DNA of 64,000 nucleotides from Lunularia cruciata (Eukaryota > Streptophyta > Marchantiopsida > Lunulariales > Lunulariaceae): the NCBI GenBank assembly GCA_948567375.1, contig OX419761.1:4838501-4902500 (forward strand). The letters are read 5' to 3'. Under the pieces are notes generated by a model that had not been told where the DNA came from, did no database searches, and worked only from the letters and a program-made list of their open reading frames with translations. This document shows, piece after piece, positions 48,572 through 59,647 of this stretch; the first letter of the stretch is position 1, and the number at the start of each line of letters is the position of its first letter. A program made the position numbers and the translations under genes.

Positions 48572-49417
48572 TCAAGAGGAAAAAGAAGAGGGGTTAGGAA
48601 CAAAGGGTTTCAACTTGGAAACATGAAAGATAGGATGGATACGCATGTGACAAGGCAAGGCAAGTCGACAAGCAACAGGAGAGACAATGTGGGTGATATC
48701 AAAGGGTCCTATCCAATTAGGAGCAAGTTTACAAACCTGGGTATCAAGTGGGAGAGGGAGGTTACTAGAGGATAGCATGACTTTATCGCCAACGTCAAAG
48801 CTGAGATCAGGACGATGGTGGTCCGCATATTGTTTTTGGCAATTCTGAGCAACAAGAAGGTGAGACTTGGCTTGTTGGAGAGATTGAGATATAGTGGTCA
48901 AGAATGTGGAAGTATGAGGAACCTGAGAGGGAGGGGGAGCAAGAAGAGAATCTAAAACAAGTGGATCTTGGCCAAAATTGAGAAAGAAGGGAGAAAATCC
49001 GGTGCTTGCCTATTTGGAATTGTTGTAGGCAAATTCTGCAGCTGCAAGACATTCATCCCAGTTGGTATGGTAGACATTGACAAAAGCCCGCAACATATCC
49101 TCCAATGTACGATTTGCGCGTTCAATTTGTCCATCAGTCTGAGGATGATAGGCCATGGACAAAGCAAGCTTGGTGCCCAGTATCTGGAAGAGTGCTTGCC
49201 AAAACTTCCTAATAAATCGAGGATCACGGTTGGAGATGAGTACACGTGGCATCCCATGATGCTTGAAGACATTGTCGAAGTAGATTTGCGCTAAGGTTGG
49301 AGCATCTACGATATCACAGGTTGGTGCCAAGTGGATTTGCTTACTAAGCTTATCCACAAATACCATGATTGCAGTGTGTCCTTGTTTTGTCTTTGGCAAG
49401 GATGTGATGAGATCCAA
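48572..49417 (-). pseudogene. Integrase of gypsy copy B (core and C-terminal part)
   Basis: The core frame 49010-49417 shows F-V-D-K-L-S-K (first Asp) and H-P-Q-T-D-G-Q-I-E-R-A-N (Glu). The second catalytic Asp, usually S-D-R-D-P, reads S-N-R-D-P near 49230. The C-terminal part (48572-48901) includes V-G-D-K-V-M-L and the G-P-F-x-I stretch. The zinc-binding H-H-C-C region lies upstream at 49528-49863, past a stop. Confidence 0.85.
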
Positions 49418-49527
49418 GCTTACATGCTCTTAGCGAGCAGATGGAATGGCGAGTGGTTGAAGGAGTCCACCGGCTTCTTGTTGTTGGCCTTGTTCCGTTG
49501 GCAACTCTCACATGATCGGACAAAGTC

Positions 49528-49863
49528 TCAAACATCTCGTGTCATGTTGGGCCACCACCATTGGCGTTGGAGGGTGCCCAAGGTCTTGTCCACTCCCATG
49601 TGACCAAATATTGGTAAATCATGGGCTTCTTGAAGGTGCACAAGTTGAAGATTACCTCTGGCTGAAACATAGATCTGGTCTACATGGAATAAAAGGCCTT
49701 CCTTGAAAGAGAAGGTGTTGTACTCCTTGTTGCATGCTGTTAGACGACCGTGTACCATTTGGAAGAAGGGATCTTGTTGTAGAGCTGATTGAAACTCATT
49801 ATGGACCTTAGGGTCAATGGACACCGTTGTAATGGCCACCGTGATGAGAGGAAGATCCTTCAA
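49528..49863 (-). pseudogene. RNase H linker and integrase zinc-finger of copy B
   Basis: Shows H-x3-H (A-H-D-L and G-H-M-G-V-D-K-T) followed by W-W-W-P-N-M, the N-terminal integrase zinc-finger pattern. A stop lies before the two cysteines, which appear in the next reading segment. Confidence 0.75.
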
Positions 49864-49956
49864 ATCAGGTCATCGTGATAGAGCATCAGGGTTGACATGG
49901 AACCAACCTGGTTTGTACTCAAGTTTGATGTCAAACAATTGGAGTTGCTCTTCCCA

Positions 49957-50424
49957 TCAATGATGCCGACTCTTCATGTGCTCCAAGTGTAAGGTCTGCA
50001 ACAATGGCTTGTGATCAGTTTGCATGATCACTTGTTTCCCCAAGAGATAATGCCTCCATACCTTGGTGGCATATACCATTGCAAGTTGTTCTCGATCTCG
50101 AGCAGAGTAATTTCTTTCAGATGTATTTAGTTGGCAAGACACAAAGGCAATAGGATGTAGTCCATCTGGAAATTCTTGTTGCAACACAGCTCCAATTGCA
50201 AAGTTAGAAGCATCAAAATCAACCACACAAGGTAGTTGAGGATCATATGGTTGAAGAATAGGTCTTGAAGACACTATATGCTTTAACTTTTGGAATGCTT
50301 CTTCATGCTTGGTAACTTTTGGAATGCTTCTCCACTGGAAGCTCAAGTTCTTTCCCAAGAGGTCAGTCAATGGTGCAGCCATATGAGCATAATAGTGGAT
50401 GAACTGTCGGTAAAAACTGGCCAA
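49957..50424 (-). pseudogene. RNase H of gypsy copy B
   Basis: Contains V-D-F-D-A-S-N, R-D-R-E-Q-L-A and M-Q-T-D-H-K-P-L-L, the acidic residues of Ty3/gypsy RNase H. A small duplication of AACTTTTGGAATGCTTCT near 50286-50330 lies at its start and is absent from copy A. Confidence 0.85.
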
Positions 50425-50436
50425 TCCATTGAATGC

Positions 50437-51942
50437 TCATACTTCTGTAGCATCCTTCGGAGTAGGCCAATCAGTAATGGCCTTGATCTTCTCTTCTTCC
50501 ATCTTGATCCCCTCTGATGAGATCTTATGACCCAAAAAGATAACCTTCTTCTGCCAAAAAGCACACTTTGACTTCTTGCAGTAAAATTTCCACTGTCGTA
50601 GTTGTCTTAGGACTTCTCGCACATGATTCACGTGAATAGCCTCTGTCTTGCTATAGATTAAGATATCATCTAAGAACACCACCACGGACCAATCCAATAG
50701 TCCCTCCAACACCCGGTGCATCTGATCCATGAAGACTGCTGGAGCATTAGTGAGTCCGAAGGGTAGAACTCTCCACTCAAAATGTCCATATCGTGTGCGA
50801 AAAGTAGTCTTTTGCATGTCCTCTCCTTCAATAGTAATTTGCCAATAGCCGCTACAAAGATCCAGCTTGGAAAAGTAGCGTGCTCCGCTTAGTTGATCAA
50901 GCAGGTCATTGATCTGAGGCAAGGGATGTGCATTCTTCATGGTTTGCTTATTGAGTCCACGGTAATCAATATAGAAACAAAGTCCTCTATCCTTCTTTGG
51001 AACAAATAGTACCGGTGCTTCCCAGGGAGAGGTACTATGTTGTATGACATCCTTCTCCAACAACCTTGTAAGTGTTGTTTGCAACTCCTCTAACTCCTTT
51101 GGTGAGAGCTGATAGATTGGTCTACTCACTGGAGTACTCCTTGGCAATAACTCGATCTTGAAGGGCATACCTCGATTGGAGGGTAATCCCTTTGGCAGAT
51201 CATCCGGAAACACATCTGCAAACTCCTGAAATATTTGGTCAACCATTGCTTGATGAGGCTCTTGGCCCTCCTTAGATTGTTCTTGTGCAATCGGTTTGAT
51301 CCACACTGCAAATACAGACTTATCTTCCTCCAAAGCTTGCTCTATGGCCGCTTCATTAACAAACTTCCCTTCCAGGGACCCATCTCTCTTCCAAGCTTGC
51401 TTTATGGTTGCCTTCTTGGCAAACTTCCCATCTTGGGACTCATCTCCCTTCCAAATTTGCTCTATGGCTACCTTCTCGACAAACTTCCCATCTTGGGACT
51501 GACTATTCTTAGGTGTCTTACTCAGAGGTGCCAGACAACCTAATCGGAAATTCCTACCTTGGTGTTGTACTTGAATTTGACATCGGATCCAATTGAATTG
51601 AACCTTATGACTTTCAAGCCAAGGTAGACCCAAAATGATATCATAGTGTAGAGGTGCCACTACAAACCTCATACACTCCAAATACTCCTTCCCAATCTTG
51701 AAGGTAACAGGATGTGAGGTGCGGAATGCAGAACCCTTTCTACCATCCGCCATCATCAAACTACTTCCAAACACCGGCTTGATAGGAATACCCAATTCCT
51801 TTGCTACTTCCATAGACATGCAATTCTCTAAACTTCCAGAATCAACCAAGATCCTACAACCCCGATTAGATATCGTACGTTGCAAGTGAAGCAAACTTGC
51901 ATAGGTCGAGCCTTCAATCCCATTGGAACTAATCAAGCTCAC
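50437..51942 (-). pseudogene. Protease and reverse transcriptase of gypsy copy B
   Basis: A long 501-codon frame. An aspartic protease comes first (I-L-V-D-S-G-S, I-L-G-L-P-W-L), then a linker with imperfect repeats of G-K-F-V-E-K/A-I-E-Q, then the reverse transcriptase with S-K-L-D-L-C-S-G-Y, L-P-F-G-L-T-N-A-P and V-F-L-D-D-I-L-I-Y. The frame ends at a TGA (50437-50439) where copy A reads on in the homologous position, so the end is a nonsense mutation, probably CGA to TGA. The catalytic residues of this part remain. Confidence 0.92.
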
Positions 51943-52046
51943 AATAGGCGGCTCAAAATCTTCTACTAGGATTCTTTGTTTCCCTAATCATTCTGTTCCA
52001 CAAACTCCATCTGGGCAACTTGTTGAGGTCACCCATTCCTAAGTGG

Positions 52047-52800
52047 ACATTTGGCAAGGCAATGTCCAACTTGGCGACAATAAAAGCAACCTCCATTTTG
52101 TCATAATCTTTCTCTATCTACTGTGCCAAGTGGTCTTTGTTGGATAGCATCAATCTCCATTGGTACCGGTCCTTCCACTCGTGGTACTGGTAGGCTTTGT
52201 GTAGGTCGAGGTTGAGACCAAGTTATCGCAACCAAGGAATCAAAACGCTCAGCCAATTGCATGGCTTCTTCCACGTTTTGTGGCTCCCGCATGGTCACCT
52301 CCAATTTGGTTCGTGACTTCAATCCTTGCACAAATCGATCCAGAACTTCACCTTCTTGGATATTTGGAATCTGCATGATGATGTTATGAAATTGTGTGAT
52401 GTAGCTTCTCACTGAACCAATCTGCCTCAACTCCGCCAATTTATCTCGTGCGGCTCGGGTGGCATTTATAGTTTGAAATTGACCAAGTATTGCATCTTTG
52501 AATTCTACCCATGTCAAAATTGGGGTAACAATTTGTCGTTCAGCTCTTTCTACTCGGAATTGCCACCAAAGTTTTGCCACACCATCCAATTGGCTAGAAG
52601 CCAAGAGAATTTTTTTTGCTTGTCTTGAAGATTGGTGGCTTCAAAGTAAAGTTTGCAGTCAAACACAAAATTCTCCACTATGCTTGGAAGATTTTTGCCT
52701 TCAAACACCTTGGGTTTCAGAAATCGAATGCGATCTTCTCCATCTCAAACTGGCGCTCTGTCTATCTGTTCTTGTCGTTGCTGGTCTCGTTCATCCAACA
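52047..52800 (-). pseudogene. Gag of gypsy copy B with zinc knuckle
   Basis: The capsid-type region (52101-52604) has L-D-G-V-A-K-L-W-W and the R-S-Y-I-T-Q-F helix region; the N-terminal part (about 52610-52800) is in another frame past a run of eight A/T bases. A TGA at 52101-52103 is followed in frame by a C-x2-C-x4-H-x4-C zinc knuckle (52047-52088) of the nucleocapsid type. The stop fits a CGA to TGA change. Confidence 0.88.
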
Positions 52801-53117
52801 ATCAAGTAAGATGCTCGATTTGTTGTTGCATTGCAAGGATAACATCCGGTATTGCCACCATCGCTACTACTCTATTCCACTACCCTCAATTTATCTAATT
52901 GATTAACACATAGATACAACACGTCCACCGTTCTCCATAAGTTACAACTAGAAGTATCAAGGGTTCCTCTGACACGGTGATCATATGTAGAAAATCCTAC
53001 CCAAAGCGCAAGGTGATGAATTGTGTGAAAAAATGCTTTGGTAATCTGGACATGAAAGTCCCAATGGTTTGGTGGAAGTGGATTTGGTGGTCCATAAATT
53101 CCATCCATCCCATTCTT

Positions 53118-53130
53118 GCTCTGATACCAA
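53118..53130 (-). promoter_or_regulatory. Primer-binding site of copy B (initiator-Met tRNA type)
   Basis: In element sense TTGGTATCAGAGC directly follows the 5' LTR, the standard plant LTR-retrotransposon site complementary to the 3' end of initiator-Met tRNA. Confidence 0.92.
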
Positions 53131-53234
53131 TGTAAAAGACCAAAACCGAGGAGAGAAATAGGAGAATGGAAACTCACATTGGGACACTTGAATGAGGGAA
53201 AACTCCGAGTGCCTAGCATGAGCTTCGGCTTTGG

Positions 53235-53242
53235 TATTTATA
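53235..53242 (-). promoter_or_regulatory. TATA box of the copy B 5' LTR
   Basis: TATAAATA on the minus strand, conserved in position in all five LTRs of copies A, B and C. Confidence 0.8.
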
Positions 53243-53261
53243 GGTAGCATACAAGACCCAT

Positions 53262-53483
53262 GAAGCTTCTCAAGAAGCTTCCTTGAGCCGCTTTCTTGGA
53301 GTGCAAGCCAAGTTAACCAGGAAGCTTCTCAAGAAGCTTCCTTCTAGAAGCCGCCTACTTGGAGTGCAAGCTAAGCTAGTTAGAAGCTTCTTGAAGCTTC
53401 CTTCTAGACGCTACTTGCTTAGGGCGTAAGTTAACTAGTTGGGAAACTTCCCAAGAAGCTTCTTAGATACTTCTAGAATATTG
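53262..53483 (-). promoter_or_regulatory. Heat-shock-element cluster in the U3 of copy B
   Basis: Perfect GAAnnTTC modules occur at 53262-53269, 53274-53281, 53321-53328, 53333-53340, 53442-53450 region and 53555-equivalent GAAgcTTC near 53455-53462. A perfect four-module element GAAgcTTCttGAAgcTTC lies at 53383-53400. TTCtaGAA occurs at 53342-53349 and TTCtaGAAtaTT at 53471-53482. The heat-shock factor consensus is alternating nGAAn/nTTCn units. The cluster sits 20-240 bp upstream of the TATA box. Heat induction is inference. Confidence 0.75.
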
Positions 53484-56400
53484 TAGGCTATTTTGTCTTA
53501 TTCTCTACTTTGTAAGCCCGACTAACTTTGTCGCTAAACTCCATATTGTTTCAATAAAGAAGATATCATTTCCAGAGGACTTTGTACTCTACATGTTGTC
53601 AATGGTCTTGTTGAATGTGACAACATGCAAGGATCCAATCAACTTCATACTCTTCATGATCATTGATAGGGATAGGAGGAGGAGTAGGTTGAAACAAGAG
53701 GAAAAAAAGATGGATTAAGAACAAAGGGTTTCAACTTGGAAATATGAAAGACATGGTGGATGCGCATATGACAAGACAAGGCAAGTCAAGTTGATAAGCA
53801 ATAAGAGAAATGATTTGGGTGACATCAAAGAGTCCTATCCAATTAAGAGCAAGTTTATGGACTTGGGTATCAAGTGGGAGGGTTAGGTTATTGGACAAGA
53901 GCATGACCTTATCACCAACTTGAAAGGTGAGATCACAATGATGGTGGTTTGCATATTATTTTTTGATGATTTCATAAAAAACAATATGCAACAAGGAGAT
54001 GAGATCGTGGCTTGTTGGAGGGATTGGGATATAGTGGTCAAGAAGGTGGAAGTATGAAGGAGGAGGAGCAAGAAGAGATTCTAGAACAAGTGGATCTTGG
54101 CCAAAATTTAAGAAGAAAGGAGAGAATCCGGTGCTTGCTTGTTTGAAATTATTATATGCAAACTCCGCAACTACAAGACATTCATCCCAATTGGTATAGT
54201 GAATGTTAAAGAAGACACAAAGCATATCCTCCAAGGTGTGATTGGCATGTTCAGCCTGTCCATTAACTTGAGGATGATAGGACATGGAGAAAGCAAGCTT
54301 GGTGCCGAGTATATGGAAGATTGCTTGACAAAATTTTCTAGTTAATCAAGGATCACGGTTGGAAATGAGTACACAAGGCATCCCATGATGCTTGAAGATA
54401 GTGTTAAAGTAGATCTATGCCAATGTTGGAGCATCTATGGTATCAAAGGTTGGTGCCAAATGGATTTACTTACAAAGCTATATCCACAAACATCACTATC
54501 GTTGTGTGACCTTGCTTTGTCTTGGGCAAGGATGTAATGAGATATAAGCTCACGTGTTCCTATCAAGTAGATGGAATGGGAAGTGGTTGAAAGATTCCAC
54601 CTGGTTTTTGGTTGCTGGCCTTGTTACATTGGTAGCTCTCACATGATCAGAAAAAATCTCAAACATCTTATGCCACATGAGGCCACCACCATTGGTGTTA
54701 GAAGGTACCCAAGGTCTGTCTTATCCACACCCATGTGACTAGTGATTTGTAAATCATGGGCTTCTCACAGGCGCACAAGTTGGAGATCACTCTTTGCTAG
54801 AACATATATCCGGTCCTGATAGAATATAGAATAGAAGGTCTTCCTTGAGGGAGAATCTGTTGTACTCCTTGTTGCATATTGCAAGATGACCTTGTACCAT
54901 CTGAAAGAAAGGATCTTGTTGTAGAGTTGTTCTAAACTCAATTTGGACCTTGGAGTCAATTGACACCTTCATAATTGCCATCGTGATAAGAGGAAGAGAC
55001 TTCAAATCAGGTTGTCATGATGGGGTATTAGGGATGACATGGAATTGACCGGGTTTGTACTCAAGTTTGATGTCAAATAATTGGAGTTGTTCCTCTCATT
55101 GATGATGTTGACTCTTCATCTGTTCCAAATGTAATTTTTGCAACAAGAGTTTGTGATTAGTTCACATGATCACCTATTTTCCCAAGAGATAATGCCTCCA
55201 TACCTTGGTGGCATATACCATTTTTAGTTGTTCCCAATCTTATGCAGAGTAATCCCTTTCTATGGTATTTAATTGGTGAGACACAAAGGCTATGGAGTGT
55301 AATCTATCTCGGAATTCCTTCTACAAAACAATTCCAATGGCAAAGTTAGAAGCATCAAAGTCAACCACACAAGGTAGTTGAGGATCATATGGTTGAAGAC
55401 ACTATCTATTTCAATTTCTAGAATAATTCTTCATACTTGGTGGTCCAGTGAAAGCTTGAGTTTTTCCCCAAGAGGTAGGTCAATGGTGCTACTATGTGCA
55501 CATAATAGTGGATGAACCGTTGGTAAAAACTTGCCAATCTATTAAATGCTTGCACCTTTATGGTATCCTTTGGAGTAAGCCAATCAATAATGGCCTTGAT
55601 TTTCTCCTCTTCCATCTTGATCTCTTTTGATGTGATCTTGTGACCCAAGAAGGTACCTTCCTTCTACCAAAAGGTTCATATTGACTTCTTGCAATAAAAA
55701 TTCCATTGATGTAGTCATCTTAGGACTTCTTGCACATGATTTGCTTGTTCTACCTCCATCTTGCTATAGATTAAAATGTCATCCAAGAACACCACCACAT
55801 ACCAATCCAATAGTCTATCCAACACCTAATGAGTATAATCCATGAAGACTACTAGAGCCTTAGTGAATCCAAAAGGTAAAAATCTCCATAAAATATCCAT
55901 ACCATATGCAAAAAGTATTATTTTATACATCTTCCCTATCAATGGGGATTCACCAATAGCTACTGCAAAGATCCAACTTGGAGAAGTATCATGTTCCACT
56001 CAATTGATCAAGCAAGTCATCAATTTGAGGCAAGGGATATGCATTCTTCACTATTTTTTATTAAGCCTATCGTAATCAATACAAAAGCAAAGTCCTCCAT
56101 CCTTCTTTAGAATGAATAGTACCAATGCTCATTAAAGAGATGTACTATGTTGTATGAAATCCTTCTCCAACAACTTAGTAAGTGTTGTTTTCAACTCTTC
56201 CAACTCCTTTGGTGAGAGTTGATAGATTGGTCTACTCACTGAAGTACTCCTTGGCAATTACTCAATCTTGAAGTGCATACCACGATTGGAGGGTAATCTC
56301 TTTGGCAGATCACTTGGAGACACATCCACAAACTCTTGAACTGTTTGATCAATTATTGCTTAATGAGGCTTTTGACGCTCCTCAAATTCTTCTTGTGCAA

Positions 56401-56596
56401 TTGGCTTAATCCACACCACAAAAAAATGGATCTTCCTCCAAACCTTACTTTATAGTTCCTTCATTGACAAACTTCCCATCTTGGAATTATCTTCCTTCAA
56501 AGCTTGCTCTATAGTTGCTTCATTGACAAACTTCTCATCTTGGTACTTATCTTCCTTTAAAGCTTACTTTATGGTTGCTTTCTTGATAAACTTCTC

Positions 56597-56983
56597 TTAT
56601 TGGGATTGATTATGCTTAGGTGTCTCCCTCAAAGGTACCAAACAACCTAATCGGAAATTCCTACCTTGGTGTTGTACTTGAATTTGTTGTTGGGTCCAAT
56701 CAAATTGAACCTTATGACGCTTAAGCCAAGGAAAACCCAGAATGACCTCATAGTGTAGAGGTGCCATTACAAACCTCACACACTCCAAATCCTCCTTCCC
56801 AATCTTGAATGTAACATGATATGAAGTACAAAATGAAAAACCCTTTCTACCATCCGCCATTGTCAATCTACTTCCAATTACCGGCTTGATAAGAATATGT
56901 AATTTCTTTGCTAATTGCATGGACATGCAATTCTCTAAATTTCCAGAATCAACCAAAATCTTACAACCACGATCAGATATCAT
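56597..56983 (-). pseudogene. Aspartic protease of gypsy copy C
   Basis: The frame has I-L-V-D-S-G-N (active-site D-S-G), M-A-D-G-R-K-G and I-L-G-F-P-W-L, the retropepsin pattern of plant chromoviruses, parallel to the copy B frame at 50437-51942. It ends at a stop before the reverse transcriptase. Confidence 0.8.
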
Positions 56984-58247
56984 ACTTTGCTAGTGAAGCA
57001 AACTTGCATAGGTTGAGCCTTTGATATCATTGGAACTAATCAAGTTCCCAATAGGCGGCTCAAAATCTCCTACTGGAATTCCTTGTTTCTTTGATCATTC
57101 TGCTACACAAACTCCATCTGGGCAACTTGCCAAGGTTGCCCATTCTTGAGTGGACATTCAGCAATGCAATGTCCAATTTGGTAAACAATAGAAAAAACCA
57201 CCATTTTGTCACCATTTATCTTTATATGCAATGCCAAGTGGTCTTTGTTGAATGGCATCAATCTCCATTGGTGTCAACTCTTCCACTTGTGTGTGGTAGA
57301 TTGGTAGGTTTTGTGGAGGTCAAGGTTGAGACCAAGTTGTTGCAACCAAGGAATCAAAGCATTTGGCCAACTGCATTGCTTCTTCCAAGTATTGTGGCTC
57401 TTGCATAGTTATCTCTAATTTGGTTTGTGACATCAAAACCCTCACAAATCAATCTAGAGTTTCACCTTCTAGTATATTTAGAATTTGCATGATGGTGTTT
57501 TGGAATTACATGACATAACCTCTTATAGAGCCAGTCTGCTTCAACTCTGCCAACCTATCTTGTGTAGCTTGTGTGGCATTTAAAGCTTGGTATTGACCAA
57601 TTATTGCACTCTTGATTTCTTCCCAAGTCAAGATTGGTGTAGAAAATTGTTGTTTAGCTTGCTCCACTTGGATTCACCACCATAGCTTTGCTACTCCATC
57701 CAATTGGCTGGAAGCCAAGAGATATGTTTTTGTTCATCTTGAAGATTGGTAGCTTCAAAATAACATTTGCAGTCAAACAAAAATTCTCCACTACACCTAG
57801 AAGATTCTTGCTTCAAATACCTTTGGTTTTGGAACTCAAATTTTGTCTTCTCCTTCTCACATTGGTGCTCTTTCCATGTGCTATTCTTGTTCATAATGGT
57901 CTTGTTCATCCAATAATCAAGTAAGGTGCTTGATTTGTTGTTGCATAACAATGATAACCTTGGACATTGCCTCCATGGCTACTATTCTATTACACTACTC
58001 CCAATTTATCTAGTTTTTTAACACATAGATGCAACACGTCCACCTTTCTCCATAAGTTACAATCAGAAGTACCAAGGGTTCTTCAGATAAGGTGATCACA
58101 TTCAAAAAATCCTGCCCAAAGCGTGAAGTGATGAACTATATGAAATGATGCTTGGGTAATATCCAAACACAAAAATCCCAATGGTTTGGTAGAAATGGAT
58201 TTGGTGGTCCATAAATTCCATCCAACCCATTCATGCTCTTATATCAA

Positions 58248-58614
58248 TGTAAAAGATTAAGATCAAAGAGAGAAATAGGAGAATAAAAGATCACATTCAG
58301 ACACTTGAGTGTTAGAAACTCAAAATTCCTAGCATGAATTTTGGCTTTGGTATTTATAGAGAGCATACAAGAATCTTTAGAAGCTTCTCAAGAAGTTTCC
58401 TTCGAGTCACTTTCTTGGAGTGCAAGCCAAGTTAATTGGGAAGCTTCTCAAGAAGCTTCTTCTTAGAAGTTGCTACTTGGTATGCATGTTACCCAATACT
58501 TGGGAGTGTACCAAGTAACTTCCTAGATACTTCTAAAATATTCTAGGCTAATTGGACCTATTTGCTACTTTGTTAGCCTTGACTAACTTTATTGCTAAAC
58601 TCCATTTTGTTACA
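58248..58614 (-). repeat. 5' LTR of gypsy copy C
   Basis: 367 bp from TGTAAAAGATT to TTGTTACA, with TATAAATA (minus) at 58358-58351. It is about 60 bp shorter than the partner LTR through an internal deletion. A degraded initiator-Met primer-binding site lies next to it at 58235-58247 (element sense TTGATATAAGAGC). Confidence 0.85.
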
Positions 58615-59058
58615 ATTATTAATGAGGGATCTCCACCAAAACTATGGGCCAAATTAGAGAATCTTTATATGATCAAGTCATTAACAAATAGATTGTATCT
58701 TAAACAGAAGTTGTATATGTTGTGGATGAAGGAAGGCCAAAGTATTATGGAGCACCTCAATGCTTGCAACAAAATCATTTGTGAATTGATGAGCATAGTG
58801 GTTAAATTAAATGAGGAAGATAAGGCCTTGTTGTTATTAACTTCACTTTCTCTATCATATGAGCATCTAATCACAACTCTTCTATATAGGAAGGATGATA
58901 TAAACTTTGAGGAGGTCACTTCAAAAGCACAACTCACACATAAGCATACATGGACTCTCAAGTGCCACAATAATCAATTTATTCACACAACTCAAATCCC
59001 ACTCAATCAAATAAGTACTGATTTGTCACTCAATAATCTGCCAACAACTAGGCACTAA
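58615..59058 (+). pseudogene. Ty1/copia gag, C-terminal fragment
   Basis: Continues the fragment that stops at 47357: K-L-W-A-K-L-E-N-L-Y, K-S-L-T-N-R-L-Y-L-K-Q and E-D-K-A-L-L-L-L-T-S-L, then L-I-T-T-L-L-Y, the plant copia Gag (UBN2) pattern. The frame runs to 59058. No copia protease, integrase or reverse transcriptase was recognised downstream. Confidence 0.85.
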
Positions 59059-59640
59059 TTACAATCAAGCCACACCCACTCTAGCTAAGAGAATCCAAGT
59101 AACACTCACCAGCATTTGTCCATCATAGCCAAGAACTCAAAGGCTCAACATCAAAGAAGTGACCTCTTTGGAGCTGCACTTTGAAAGTATACCCCTTGGT
59201 CACCAACCCTAATAGTCCCGCTAACATCACATTTGATGTTGCAAATGGTACAGGTGATAGTGGGCCCCACCATGTAGTCAATACTCTAAACACAAAATTT
59301 GATTGTCAATAAGTAGTCTATGAGTTTCCACCAAAATACTCATGACTACCAACATTACGACTCCGGAGTTTGAGCAATCTAGGTGCAATGTTACAAATGG
59401 CATGACAATTGTCATACGTATATACAATTGTTTTGTGTGTGTGTGTGTGTATATATATGTCCATGTACTAAAATCACCCCCTAGTTGGCATTTAGGTCCT
59501 TCTAACTCCAAATAGTCATCTACTTTGAGTATATGGCATACCCTATGGTAGGCAAAAGATCATGAGGCCGGGTGCTGTTGAGCCCCATCATAAGTCTATT
59601 GTATGCAATCTATACCATATAAAGGATGAAATAGCTATAG
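59059..59640. other. Junction sequence between copia fragment and gypsy copy D
   Basis: No gene was recognised. It contains a (TG)n tract at 59434-59450 followed by (AT)n to 59458. It may include the 3' end of copy D, but no LTR could be delimited. Confidence 0.35.
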
Positions 59641-59647
59641 GTCAAGT

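Larger units (their letters stand above)
47900..53553 (-). mobile_element. Ty3/gypsy chromovirus copy B, full length, coding region broken
   Basis: 5,654 bp with two 423-bp LTRs, perfect 5-bp TSD ATAAA (47895-47899 and 53554-53558), initiator-Met primer-binding site and polypurine tract. Element order: gag with zinc knuckle, protease, reverse transcriptase, RNase H, integrase, chromodomain, the order of Ty3/gypsy chromoviruses. It lies inside copy C. By eye the LTRs differ at about 14 of 423 positions. The element cannot encode its own proteins now: TGA stops interrupt gag (52101-52103) and pol (50437-50439), there are further stops and frameshifts, and the second integrase Asp reads Asn. Confidence 0.93.
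53131..53553 (-). repeat. 5' LTR of gypsy copy B
   Basis: 423 bp. In element sense (minus) U3 begins at 53553, with heat-shock-type modules from 53483 down to 53262. A TATAAATA box follows at 53242-53235 and then R/U5 to 53131. This is a promoter-like layout. Confidence 0.93.
47358..58614 (-). mobile_element. Ty3/gypsy chromovirus copy C (interrupted by copy B)
   Basis: An old full-length insertion: 3' LTR 47358-47786, internal DNA 47787-47899 and 53554-58247, 5' LTR 58248-58614. The flanks GTTAT (47353-47357) and ATTAT (58615-58619) fit a 5-bp TSD with one change. Gag (about 57200-57850), protease (56597-56983, with D-S-G), reverse transcriptase (about 56350-55430), integrase (about 54950-53960) and chromodomain remnants follow in order and are heavily degraded. 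It is older than copy B, which sits inside it, and its LTR pair differs by an internal deletion of about 60 bp. Confidence 0.88.

Noticed and set aside
52498-52906. Plus-strand frames over the copy B gag region
   Set aside because: They are antisense to the Gag sequence identified on the minus strand.
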